64,000 nt of DNA from positions 248,001 through 312,000 of the forward strand of contig CAVWEI010000004.1 of the NCBI GenBank assembly GCA_963753845.1. The letters run 5' to 3'. Positions within the stretch are counted from its first letter, which is position 1. Every line of letters starts with the position of its first letter. The translations under genes were made by a program, and so were the position numbers. Positions 17,733-25,075 of the stretch are shown in pieces. The stretch is from Thiosocius sp963753845. GTDB lineage: Bacteria; Pseudomonadota; Gammaproteobacteria; Chromatiales; Chromatiaceae. Below the pieces are notes generated by a model that was not told the origin of the DNA, did not search any database, and worked only from the letters and a program-made list of their open reading frames with translations.

Positions 17733-17774
17733 ATAAAAATCGAAATATTGCCTTAAATGGTTCGAATTTCTCGA
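17733..17774 (-). promoter_or_regulatory. TCGA element, copy 2 (upstream of the Mrp operon)
   Basis: On the minus strand it reads TCGAGAAATTCGA, 18 bases, then TCGATTTTT. TCGA cores begin on the plus strand at 17740, 17762 and 17771, the same 22 and 9 bp spacing as the other copies. The distal core lies about 85 bp upstream of the first Mrp operon gene, a plausible promoter distance. The spacer shares ACCATTTAA-like sequence with copy 1. Confidence 0.6.
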
Positions 17775-17816
17775 TCTGATAAGGGTCCGCAATTGCTCGG
17801 GCGGATTGTGCGTCAC

Positions 17817-17848
17817 AAGAAAAAGCCCGCATGCGAAAGCGTGCGGGC
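17817..17848 (-). terminator. Rho-independent terminator of the baeRF-HPF operon
   Basis: A ten-base-pair GC-rich stem (17825-17834 with 17839-17848, one G-T wobble) with a four-base loop. On the minus strand it is followed by TTTTTCTT. It lies 32 bp after the stop of the HPF-like gene and separates that operon from the Mrp promoter. Confidence 0.85.
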
Positions 17849-17879
17849 CAAAGGGGGAGGGTCATTAGTTAATCCGGTT

Positions 17880-18185
17880 TCACACGATTCGGGATTGCTC
17901 CGGTTGGTAGAGGCGGCGCCGGGTGGTCCGGGCACAGCGCTCCAGTGCGCGGCTTACCGCCAGATCGCAGCTCGACTGAGTCTCATCCTGTTCGATGACA
18001 CGGCCGTTCCTGAGCGTTGCGCGCAGCTGGCAGCGATAGAGCCTGGCGCCGAGCTTATCGTGGATCGGCATCAGGCTTAGTTGCATGCTGTCGATGTCTT
18101 CGCGTCGCGCATTCAGCGAGTAAAGCAGCCGTTGAATGATGCGCTCGCGTTCGAGTTGGTCTTCGGTGTCTATGTGTATCTGCAT
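17880..18185 (-). CDS. Small HPF/RaiA-like protein (putative ribosome-associated factor)
   Basis: 101-residue basic protein. The layout of an initial strand (MQIHIDTEDQ), a helix, a strand (ARLYRCQLRATLRNGRVI) and a last helix (CDLAVSRALERCARTTRRRL) resembles the hibernation-promoting-factor fold, though similarity is weak and recalled by eye. It starts 17 bases after the baeRF gene and is preceded by AAGGA. Pairing with a release-factor-like protein supports a ribosome role. It could instead be an unrelated small RNA-binding protein. Confidence 0.45.
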   Translation of the reverse strand: MQIHIDTEDQLERERIIQRLLYSLNARREDIDSMQLSLMPIHDKLGARLYRCQLRATLRNGRVIEQDETQSSCDLAVSRALERCARTTRRRLYQPEQSRIV

Positions 18186-18202
18186 GTCTGAGCATCCTTA
18201 TG

Positions 18203-19393
18203 TCAGGCCACCAAATCGAGGCTCCCATAGCGGGGAGGGAGGTGTTGTGCGGTCTGCTCGGGATGGTCGTGCAACAGGCAGGCGACACCGCCGTAATCGT
18301 TCAGGGTATCGTCTCCGGTGAATTCGACCGGGACGCGGCGCTGCCCGGCAAGCCGAACCAGTTCGACGCGCAGATTGACCGCCTCGGATGTCTCGGCGAC
18401 GCCCCCGGGGGCTCGCTGAAGCCGAAATCGTGGCGTGGATTCCTCGCTACAAAGACCGCAGGTCCAGCCTGGTTCGGGTCGGTAATCTCTGCCGAGCAGC
18501 AGTCGCTCCGCAGCACCGGTGCGCAGCGCCCGGAGACTGGCCTCGGGGCCAGTCACCGCCGGTCCATGATGCCGGGCCTCTTCAAGGATGCGTGCGGTGA
18601 GTTCGGACGCCTGGTTGGCCTCGAACTCCATCAGCGAGCGCAGGCAACGGGCCGCGATGTTTTGCAGCGGTTCGTCGGCGGGCACCGGCACGGCCCCGAC
18701 CAAACGGCCGATCGAGTTGGGGGCGAGCAGGTCGCGGATGCGCTGCATCGTTTCGACGTCGCCGGCCAGGAACAAGGGGTCCGAGCGGGTCTTGTTGAGC
18801 ACCCGCTCGATCAGCCGTATCTGCGGCTGGATGTCGACGCCGGCCGGTGTCGCCGGGGTGTCATCCGATTCGGGCATGAGCGACTGCGATTGCGGGGTCG
18901 CGACCCATGCCCGGATTGCGATCTCGCCCAGATTGACCTCGGCCACCTGGAGTCCCTCGGGTTGCGCCGCGACGATCGTGAATCGGCCGTACATCTCCCT
19001 GAGCTGCAGCAAGGGGAAGATATCCGGTGACGAAGAAACTGTCAGCCCGTTGCGGAATGGCGCGGCGAAGGGCATGACTGTGAGCAGCGGCGCGGCGCCG
19101 TCGGCCGCAGCAAAAATCGCGAGCCCGCGTGCGTGCGGAGCCTGTTCATGAAACAGTTGCTCGATGACCGACTCACCGCAGGCTCGTAACCGCGCCCGCT
19201 GAGCAGCGGGGATGGAGTTCGTGCAGGCCGTAATGCGCCGGCGCACGAAGCGTGCGAGTTGGCCGGTCTCCTGGCCCAGGTCGAGATATACGCTGATGAC
19301 CGGGTGGGGGCTGGGTCTCATGCCAACCAAGAGGTCTATACGTTGCTGCAGTTCATTCATTCTGACGACAGCGGCTTGTGCAGTTTGCTTCAT
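18203..19393 (-). CDS. baeRF-family (bacterial archaeo-eukaryotic release factor-like) protein
   Basis: 396-residue cytoplasmic protein. The N-terminal part shows the baeRF pattern HPVISVYLDLGQETGQLARF and a strand-rich domain (LAIFAAADGAAPLLTV). The central part (RFTIVAAQPEGLQVAEVNLG) and a C-terminal RNase-H/L7Ae-like region follow in the order seen in eRF1/aRF1 relatives. The class is thought to act in stalled-ribosome release or quality control, but no bacterial member at this locus is proven. ATG 19393 has GGAG upstream; the extension to 19501 runs into the promoter element. It forms an operon with the HPF-like gene. Confidence 0.6.
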   Translation of the reverse strand: MKQTAQAAVVRMNELQQRIDLLVGMRPSPHPVISVYLDLGQETGQLARFVRRRITACTNSIPAAQRARLRACGESVIEQLFHEQAPHARGLAIFAAADGAAPLLTVMPFAAPFRNGLTVSSSPDIFPLLQLREMYGRFTIVAAQPEGLQVAEVNLGEIAIRAWVATPQSQSLMPESDDTPATPAGVDIQPQIRLIERVLNKTRSDPLFLAGDVETMQRIRDLLAPNSIGRLVGAVPVPADEPLQNIAARCLRSLMEFEANQASELTARILEEARHHGPAVTGPEASLRALRTGAAERLLLGRDYRPEPGWTCGLCSEESTPRFRLQRAPGGVAETSEAVNLRVELVRLAGQRRVPVEFTGDDTLNDYGGVACLLHDHPEQTAQHLPPRYGSLDLVA

Positions 19394-19424
19394 CGACTCA
19401 CTCCGTAGATTGATCGGAACCCTG

Positions 19425-19440
19425 GGTACAAGTCTGTACC
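19425..19440 (-). promoter_or_regulatory. GGTACA inverted repeat between TCGA element and baeRF start
   Basis: Perfect inverted repeat GGTACA-AGTC-TGTACC. It lies 13 bp downstream of the distal TCGA core of copy 3 and 32 bp before the baeRF ATG, a position suited to an operator or a 5' leader hairpin. No other exact copy was found in the window. Confidence 0.35.
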
Positions 19441-19452
19441 AATCGTGCAACT

Positions 19453-19494
19453 GCAAAATTCGAAATCCAGTGGGAAACCATTCGAATTTTTCGA
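19453..19494 (-). promoter_or_regulatory. TCGA element, copy 3 (upstream of baeRF)
   Basis: On the minus strand it reads TCGAAAAATTCGA, 18 bases, then TCGAATTTT. Plus-strand TCGA cores begin at 19460, 19482 and 19491. It lies back-to-back with copy 4, only 25 bp away, in the divergent region between the baeRF and rhodanese/persulfide dioxygenase genes. Confidence 0.6.
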
Positions 19495-19518
19495 TTTCCA
19501 AGCAGCCCGTGAGATGGA

Positions 19519-19557
19519 TCGAAATATTCGATCATTTTTGGCCAAAAATTCGATTAA
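19519..19557 (+). promoter_or_regulatory. TCGA element, copy 4 (upstream of rhodanese remnant and persulfide dioxygenase)
   Basis: Reads TCGAAATATTCGA, 18 bases, then TCGATTAAA. TCGA cores begin at 19519, 19528 and 19550. It points toward the plus-strand genes. The distal core is 80 bp before the rhodanese-remnant ATG, and a further TCGA follows at 19559. Confidence 0.6.
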
Positions 19558-19629
19558 ATCGATCTTTTATAGCGCCGCCCTCAGCCCCAGATAAAGGGGA
19601 AACTGAATACGCAAAGGAAAGTTAAAGTG

Positions 19630-19818
19630 ATGAATCAGACACACGAAAAAGTCAGCGCAGCGGCGTTGCACGATCGCATGAGGCGCAGTGGGAAGGCTTA
19701 CCTGCTGGATGTCCGCTCGCCTGCGGAATAAGCCGGCGGTCATGCTGCCGGCGCCGTTTCCATTACCCGCCTGACCGGTGCGGGCCATTTACGGTTCAAC
19801 GACTACAGGAGAGACAGC
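19630..19818 (+). pseudogene. Rhodanese gene remnant
   Basis: The ATG at 19630 opens a rhodanese-like start ending in YLLDVRSPAE, then a TAA stop at 19729-19731 sits exactly where the conserved tyrosine of the DVRxPxEY motif belongs. Reading on in the same frame gives GGHAAGAVSI, the expected next motif, and the frame then runs with no further stop into the persulfide dioxygenase ATG. The cysteine loop and everything after it are gone. This is a nonsense mutation plus a large internal or 3' deletion. A functional partner rhodanese may be encoded elsewhere. Confidence 0.75.
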
Positions 19819-20511
19819 ATGATCTTCAGACAGCTCTACGACCCGGTTTCGTCGACCTACACTTATCTGCTCGCAGAGCGGCAGGGTGGTGAGGCGATGC
19901 TGATCGATCCGGTCAAGGACCGGGTTGAGCAGTACCTGCAACTGGTTAAGGAACTCGACTTGAAACTCGTGATGGCACTGGACACGCACATCCACGCCGA
20001 TCACGTCACCGGCATAGGCAGTCTGCGTTCGGCGGTCGATTGTGCGACCGCGATGGGTGAGCAGAGCAGGGCAGAGTGTGTGACGGTGCGTTTCAGGGAG
20101 GGTGAGACGCTCAAGGCGGATGGCGTTCGGATCGAGGCCTTGTACACGCCGGGGCACACCGATGATTCCTACAGCTTTGCGATGAAGGACCGCGTATTCA
20201 CCGGCGATACGCTGCTGATCAGGGGGACGGGGCGCGCCGATTTTCAGAACGGCGATGCAGGGGCGCAGTACGACAGCCTGTTTAACAAGCTGCTGACGCT
20301 GCCGGAGGATACCCTGGTCTATCCCGCGCACGACTATGCGGGGCAAACCTGCAGCAGCATAGGCGAGGAAAAGCGGCACAACCCGAGACTGCAGGTGAAA
20401 TCCCGCCAGGCGTATATCGATCAGATGAACGCGCTGGACCTTGATCCTCCCAGGCTGATCGATGTGGCTGTGCCGGCGAACCGGGCTTGTGGTTTGACGA
20501 TGGCCGCCTAA
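19819..20511 (+). CDS. Persulfide dioxygenase (ETHE1-like, metallo-beta-lactamase fold)
   Basis: 230-residue mononuclear iron enzyme that oxidises glutathione persulfide to sulfite. The metal-binding THIHADHVTG (His57, His59, Asp61, His62), His113 in TPGHTDDS and Asp130 in FTGDTLLIRGTGRADF are present; the GTGRADFQNG loop is characteristic of ETHE1-type persulfide dioxygenases. AGGAGA precedes ATG 19819. It follows a broken rhodanese gene, the normal partner in sulfide oxidation, and copy 4 of the TCGA element. Confidence 0.9.
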   Translation: MIFRQLYDPVSSTYTYLLAERQGGEAMLIDPVKDRVEQYLQLVKELDLKLVMALDTHIHADHVTGIGSLRSAVDCATAMGEQSRAECVTVRFREGETLKADGVRIEALYTPGHTDDSYSFAMKDRVFTGDTLLIRGTGRADFQNGDAGAQYDSLFNKLLTLPEDTLVYPAHDYAGQTCSSIGEEKRHNPRLQVKSRQAYIDQMNALDLDPPRLIDVAVPANRACGLTMAA

Positions 20512-20758
20512 ATCAGGTACGCCGATGCTCGGGGAAGTCGACGTCTGTTGCCTTGCGTCGACGTCCCCGGTCGGCACATGCGCAGGGATAAGACCTGTGC
20601 CGGCCGGTTCTGCGTGATCGAATGCTTCGGCGTCTGTTTTCGCTGTAATGGGATGCCCCGACGCCCTAAGACCGATGCAATGCCGCACAAGCCACGGGGA
20701 ATCCTGCAGGAGCGCAGGCGTACATTAATGACCTGTTTCGGAAAGAGCGGAGAAAAAA

Positions 20759-21085
20759 ATGGCGTATGAGGTCATGCAGTTCGTCGCACTGACATCCAGT
20801 GGCAGGGCGTTCGATATCGAGTTCCCGCTGCATCCACAGACACAGTCCGCGCGAGCGGTTTCAGACTTGGTCACGCAGTTGCTGGAGGTCATTTCCGAGC
20901 ACGCCAAGGGACGCAAGGACGTCAGTGATGGCGACATACTGCAGGCGCTGGCGATGACCAGCGCGATCCGTGGGCGAATGCTCGAGGGTGATCAGAGCCA
21001 GATAGCCGATCTGAATCGATTTTTGCACGAACAGGCGTGGGAGGCGGTAAGCGCGGCCAGCAGTTACGCCGCCGCGCGCGCTTAA
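20759..21085 (+). CDS. Hypothetical protein upstream of DUF2237
   Basis: 108 residues, predicted soluble and largely helical after an N-terminal strand (VMQFVALTSSGRAFDIEFPL). No cysteine or catalytic motif and no family recognised. It ends two bases before the DUF2237 ATG, so the two are co-transcribed. Start at ATG 20759 follows GGAAAGAGCGGAG. Confidence 0.6.
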   Translation: MAYEVMQFVALTSSGRAFDIEFPLHPQTQSARAVSDLVTQLLEVISEHAKGRKDVSDGDILQALAMTSAIRGRMLEGDQSQIADLNRFLHEQAWEAVSAASSYAAARA

Positions 21086-21087
21086 AC

Positions 21088-21471
21088 ATGGCAGAAGCCG
21101 CACGCAACGCCCTGGGCGAGCCACTGCAGCTGTGCAGCTTGTCCCCGAAGACCGGCTACCTGCGCGATGGCCACTGCCGTACGCGACCTGACGACCTCGG
21201 TTCGCACGTGGTCTGCGCCCGGGTCACGGGTGAATTCCTCGACTTTTCCCGCGCGCAGGGTAACGATCTCAGCACCCCTGTTCCGGACTACGCGTTCCCG
21301 GGGCTGAAGGACGGCGACCGCTGGTGCCTGTGTGCCCTGCGTTGGCTGGAGGCCCACGAGGCTGGGACGGCGCCGCGGATCTTCCTGCAGGCCACGCATG
21401 AGCGGGTACTGGAGATCGTCGATCTCGACCTGCTTTTGCCCTATGCGCTCGACCTGCCGCGTCACAGCTGA
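21088..21471 (+). CDS. DUF2237 family protein
   Basis: 127-residue small cytoplasmic protein of unknown function. Nearly every family landmark is readable: LGEPLQLCSLSPKTGYLRDG, SHVVCARVTGEFLDFS, GNDLSTPVPDYAFPGLKDGD, RWCLCALRWLEA and LQATHERVLEIV. DUF2237 genes frequently accompany photolyase or light-response clusters, matching this island. Cysteines in CSL, HCRT, VCA and CLC may bind metal; that is inference. Confidence 0.88.
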   Translation: MAEAARNALGEPLQLCSLSPKTGYLRDGHCRTRPDDLGSHVVCARVTGEFLDFSRAQGNDLSTPVPDYAFPGLKDGDRWCLCALRWLEAHEAGTAPRIFLQATHERVLEIVDLDLLLPYALDLPRHS

Positions 21472-21570
21472 CACCTATCGGCTCGTCGCGCGACTCCTCA
21501 GCAGGTTTCGGTGATGAAGCAAAGGTATTGCCGGCATGGGGCATACTGGTGACAACCGGGGATTACGCGT

Positions 21571-21996
21571 TCAGGGTTCTATGGTTTCCAGTTCGGCGCG
21601 AAAGGTATTGAGGATGGATTGCCACCTCGCGCTGTTCCATACACCAACCCGGTCATCGCTGCGGTTCAGGACGTCAGTGAGATCGATCGGTTCGTTTATC
21701 GCTTCGAGCAAGCCCATCGACCAGTTTGGAAAATCGCGCTCTTCGACCGGCCGAATGACCACGGTGTGGATATCGTCATGACGGTCGTCTCGAAGTATGT
21801 CTGCATACAGCAGAAGCACGGCTTTCTCGTCACCCTCCAGTACCTGCAGGTAGGCCTGATCGGTGCAGTACAGCACGCCGGTAATGCCGAGCGCGCGGTT
21901 TTTTCTGCTGGCGCCAGCCGCCATCTCGCGCAACGCTCGCGTGTCGAGCAATACCGTTGCCTTACTGAAATAGATAATCTGTAGCAATGCCATCAT
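21571..21996 (-). CDS. BLUF-domain blue-light sensor protein (BLUF2)
   Basis: 141-residue short BLUF protein. Photocycle residues are Tyr9 (IIYFSK), Asn33, Gln51 (YLQVLEGD), Trp92 and Met94 (PNWSMG), so FAD-based blue-light sensing should be intact. The C-terminal 40 residues form a short helical cap without output domain. It starts with tandem ATGs (21996, 21993). It is transcribed toward DUF2237 (convergent) and is divergent from the hydrolase gene at 22213. It differs enough from BLUF1 to be a paralog, not a recent duplicate. Confidence 0.92.
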   Translation of the reverse strand: MMALLQIIYFSKATVLLDTRALREMAAGASRKNRALGITGVLYCTDQAYLQVLEGDEKAVLLLYADILRDDRHDDIHTVVIRPVEERDFPNWSMGLLEAINEPIDLTDVLNRSDDRVGVWNSARWQSILNTFRAELETIEP

Positions 21997-22130
21997 GAAT
22001 CGCCGCTTTCTTGCTCCCGTCCCTGCAAGTGTAACGATTCACCGGCAGGTGTCATTTCTCATTTCACCGATCGGAAGAAATGTGTCGGCTTGCCGGACCC
22101 GAAACAACAGCGGGTCTGTGCAGATGCTCT

Positions 22131-22186
22131 CCATGGCATGGGGACGTCACAACACCCACCCTGGAGGGCTGGTCCCCATGCCATGG
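22131..22186. repeat. 14-bp perfect inverted repeat in a divergent intergenic region
   Basis: CCATGGCATGGGGA at 22131-22144 and its exact complement at 22173-22186 enclose 28 bases that contain a second imperfect inverted repeat (CCACCCTGGAGGGCTGG). The pair would form a long hairpin in the 5' leader of the hydrolase gene 27 bp before its ATG. It could be an attenuator, an operator or a mobile palindromic unit. Confidence 0.5.
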
Positions 22187-22212
22187 GCCGTTTCGGACCG
22201 GGAATTGCGACA

Positions 22213-23073
22213 ATGATGAGACGCCTGCTGCTCGGCCGCCCGTTACGGCACATCCGTTGCGCCTGGTCACACCGGATCGTCTGGCTGAGTCTGGTTTTAC
22301 TTGTCAACGGCTGTGCGCTTGGTCCGCCGCTGCCGGACAATGCGCGGCTGCTGAGCGATGTCGCCTATGCGGAGCGCGAAACCGGTCAACTGACCGGCCG
22401 ACTGTTTCTGCCTGCTGGCAAAGGGCCGAATCCGGCGGTGCTTTTGCTGCATGGAGGTGGTTGGCGCAATGGATCACCACAGCAGATGGATGTGATCGCG
22501 CGGCGCTTGGTCGGCGAGGGTTTTGTGGTATTCAGTGCCGCGTACCGTCTGGCCCCCGAGACCCGCTATCCTGGGCAGCTCGAGGACGTGCGCGCGGCCT
22601 TTGCGTGGCTGGCAGATCGTCCGGAGGTCGACCCCACGCGCATCGCAACCTGGGGGTATTCGGCCGGCGCCCAGCTTGCACTGTTGCTTGGCCTTCGAAC
22701 CGAACCAGGGCAGCCTCGCCCGAGTGCGGTTGTCGCTGGCGGCGCTCCGGCGGCGCTGAGGTTGTTTGACGCGCGAAGCCGACTTCTCGTGAATTACCTG
22801 GGTGCGCCCAGGGAAGAGGCGCCCGGCATCTGGACTGAGGCCTCCCCCGTCGAATGGGTGTCTCAGGATGATCCGCCCGCCTACCTCTATCACGGGAAGG
22901 CAGACGGTCTTGTGGATATCCAGCATGCGCGCCTGCTGGCAAGCCAGTTGCGTGAGTCAGGCGTCGAGGTGATCCTCGATGAAGTGCCCGGTGGCCACGT
23001 AACAGTATTTCTCACAGGTCGCGATATCGAGGCCCGTGCGACGGCCTTTCTGACAAGACTGTTGGGCGGCTGA
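22213..23073 (+). CDS. Alpha/beta hydrolase, putative lipoprotein esterase
   Basis: 286 residues. The N-terminal signal (SLVLLVNGC) ends in a lipobox-like cysteine at position 34. The oxyanion motif HGGGW, nucleophile elbow GYSAG, an aspartate in HGKADGLVD and a histidine in GGHVTVF complete a hydrolase triad of the hormone-sensitive-lipase/BD-FAE type. Likely acts on ester substrates at the cell envelope. Tandem ATGs at 22213/22216 were chosen because the signal peptide begins there; the extension to 22090 would cross the hairpin repeat. Confidence 0.82.
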   Translation: MMRRLLLGRPLRHIRCAWSHRIVWLSLVLLVNGCALGPPLPDNARLLSDVAYAERETGQLTGRLFLPAGKGPNPAVLLLHGGGWRNGSPQQMDVIARRLVGEGFVVFSAAYRLAPETRYPGQLEDVRAAFAWLADRPEVDPTRIATWGYSAGAQLALLLGLRTEPGQPRPSAVVAGGAPAALRLFDARSRLLVNYLGAPREEAPGIWTEASPVEWVSQDDPPAYLYHGKADGLVDIQHARLLASQLRESGVEVILDEVPGGHVTVFLTGRDIEARATAFLTRLLGG

Positions 23074-23385
23074 AGCGAGCGTTTGGCGAGTTTCCGGGTT
23101 GCACTTCGCCACAATGCTCCCTGCCGGTTTAGCGGGCATCTGCAGCAGCCGCTGGAATCATAGACGGATAACGAAGGGTAACCTGCCATCAAAGCGGAAC
23201 AATTCTTGTCGATTTTTCGAAAAAGAGAAAAAACCTGGACATAAAACTGGACAAACTGAATATATCCGCTAAATTAAAAAAACAAAAGCAGGACAATGCG
23301 TTTATCCAAGCGGGCCGCCGCCCTTTTTCAGCGCTGCGGTGTCAACCATTACGTAACCCGCTATGCGGGAACCAGGAGCAACAAA
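23074..23385 (+). promoter_or_regulatory. Rrf2 gene upstream region with TGGACA direct repeats
   Basis: 312 bp without a gene; AT-rich from 23205. CTGGACA occurs at 23235-23241 and 23247-23253, 12 bp apart. The second, TGGACA, is followed after 16 bases by TAAATT, a plausible sigma-70 promoter. A TCGATTTTTCGA at about 23209 recalls the TCGA element but has different spacing and no third core. Rrf2 proteins are usually autoregulated, so the repeats are candidate operators. Confidence 0.4.
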
Positions 23386-23862
23386 ATGAGACTCTCGACA
23401 AAAAGCCGTTACGCGATCACCGCCATGCTGGATCTGGCACTCAACGGGAAAGAAGGGCCAGTGACGCTGGCAGATATTTCCGAGAACCAGAATATCTCGC
23501 TGTCCTATCTTGAGCAGCTGTTTGCGTCCCTGCGTGCGAAACAACTGGTCCGCGGGGTCAGGGGACCGGGGGGCGGCTATTTTCTCGGGCGCGATGCAAA
23601 CGCCATCTCCATAGCGGATATCGTATGTGCCGTAGACGAGTGGGTGGAGTACACGCGCAGCCCGGCCTATCTGAGCAAAGCCGGTGACATGGCCCACTCT
23701 CCGACGCGGGGTATCTGGGAGGACTTCAGCTCGCAGCTGTTCGCGTTCCTGTCAGACATCACCCTGGCGTCGCTCGTACAGCGCGGTGAGCATCATGCAA
23801 CGTCATCTGGCTCCCAGCAGCAGAATGCGCAGATTCGCGGGATCAGGGGCCAGGCCGCCTGA
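23386..23862 (+). CDS. Rrf2/IscR-like transcriptional regulator lacking Fe-S cysteines
   Basis: 158-residue DNA-binding protein starting at ATG 23386 after AGGAGC. The winged helix is typical of IscR (MRLSTKSRYAITAMLDLAL, then ISLSYLEQLFASLR and GPGGGYFLGR). The segment that in IscR carries three cysteine ligands reads VDEWVEYTRSPAYLSKAGDM and AHSPTRGIWEDF, with no cysteine at all. It therefore cannot bind a 2Fe-2S cluster in the IscR way and may act as a constitutive apo-type regulator or sense something else. No isc or suf genes are adjacent. Confidence 0.88.
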   Translation: MRLSTKSRYAITAMLDLALNGKEGPVTLADISENQNISLSYLEQLFASLRAKQLVRGVRGPGGGYFLGRDANAISIADIVCAVDEWVEYTRSPAYLSKAGDMAHSPTRGIWEDFSSQLFAFLSDITLASLVQRGEHHATSSGSQQQNAQIRGIRGQAA

Positions 23863-24144
23863 TGGATCGTTCGCCCGGGTCAGCAGCGGTGATCCGGGCG
23901 TTTCACTGCCGTTGATTTGCTGCGATGTCGGAAGGCCGGAAAAACGCTTGGCCGCGGACATGCTGGAATCAGCACTGACGACCTTGCCCTGTAAAAAAAC
24001 CGGCTGCCGTCACTAGCATGCACATAGTGCCAACAGTGGCTGGACAAACCAGACTACAGACGCGGGAAGTTTGGACAGATACGCCGAACTTCCGCCACTC
24101 CGTCTGTTCGAATCAGGCAGGTCCAATCGGAGGAGTATGTAGAA

Positions 24145-25032
24145 ATGTCGAAAAAGTTTTTGCCAGCGTCGATGCTGACTGCGGTCCTTGTTGCCGGCGG
24201 TGTCGCTGTACCCGTCCAGGCCGGTCATCAGAAGAGCAATAGCGCGCACGATCCGATGTCTGAGTTCATGGCGCATCATGGATTCATGCAGTCCGATGCC
24301 AAACAGGACAGCCCGGCCAAGCTGGGTGTCGCGATTTCCGAAGTATCCCAGGCTGACCTGGACAGGCTCTCACTCGAATACGGTGTGCGTGTCGAAAAGG
24401 TGATGAAGGGCTCGATCGCCGAAACGGCCGGCCTGCAGCCGGGCGATGTGGTCACTGCAATCGACGACCGGCCGGCCTACTCGCCGGCGCGACTCCAGCA
24501 CCTGGTCGGCGAGGCAAGCGGGGCGTCGACGGTGACCGTGTCGCGTGACGGCGAGTCTTTGCAGATCAAAGCTGCGTTTGCAGAACCGCAGACGGGGAAG
24601 GCGCTGCTCGGCGTACGTATCCAGGAGATGACCGGTGAGCTCAAGGAGGCCTTCGGTACCGAGGGAAACGCCGGTGTCTTGATATCTCAGGTGGTCAGCG
24701 GTTCGGCGGCGAAGCAGGCCGGGCTGAAGGCGGGTGACGTCATCGTCTCCCTCGGCCAGGGTGGCGTCACTGCGGTGCAGGATGTTTACAGCCTCCTTGA
24801 CGGTTACTCGCCGGGCGACAGCATCGAAATCGCCTTCGTGCGCGACCGCGAGAAAAGAGTGATGGAGATCGCGCTGGGTGGCGCTCCGCAAATTCAAAGT
24901 TCGGGCATGCACCCGCATGGAATGCCTGGACCAGTACCGGGCCATGGCGGTTACGGACATGGTTTTCATGGTTCGCATGGCTTTATGCCGAAACACGGAT
25001 GCGGGATGAGCAAGGGCCAGCGGCGCTCCTGA
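24145..25032 (+). CDS. Periplasmic double-PDZ protein with His/Gly-rich tail
   Basis: 295 residues with a Sec signal peptide (TAVLVAGGVAVPVQAGHQ, cleavage near residue 27). Two PDZ domains occupy about residues 50-150 (LGVAISEV, GLQPGDVVTAIDDRPA) and 152-245 (LLGVRIQEM, GLKAGDVIVSLGQGG). No protease domain exists. The last 45 residues alternate His, Gly, Met and Pro (HPHGMPGPVPGHGGYGHGFH), which suggests metal binding. It may be a scaffold or adaptor for periplasmic proteases or metal handling. A GGAGGAG site precedes the ATG. Confidence 0.8.
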   Translation: MSKKFLPASMLTAVLVAGGVAVPVQAGHQKSNSAHDPMSEFMAHHGFMQSDAKQDSPAKLGVAISEVSQADLDRLSLEYGVRVEKVMKGSIAETAGLQPGDVVTAIDDRPAYSPARLQHLVGEASGASTVTVSRDGESLQIKAAFAEPQTGKALLGVRIQEMTGELKEAFGTEGNAGVLISQVVSGSAAKQAGLKAGDVIVSLGQGGVTAVQDVYSLLDGYSPGDSIEIAFVRDREKRVMEIALGGAPQIQSSGMHPHGMPGPVPGHGGYGHGFHGSHGFMPKHGCGMSKGQRRS

Positions 25033-25045
25033 GCCAGCCGTGCTT

Positions 25046-25075
25046 GCGGGAGGTCGTTGTTGCACGACCTCCCGC
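25046..25075. terminator. Strong hairpin after the PDZ gene
   Basis: Perfect 12-bp stem (GCGGGAGGTCGT with ACGACCTCCCGC) and a six-base loop, 14 bp after the PDZ stop codon. There is no T-run on either strand, so it may terminate weakly or stabilise the transcript end. Confidence 0.6.

Noticed and set aside
23205..23222. Possible fifth TCGA element upstream of the Rrf2 gene
   Set aside because: Two TCGA cores are eight, not nine, bases apart, and the third core at +22 is missing.
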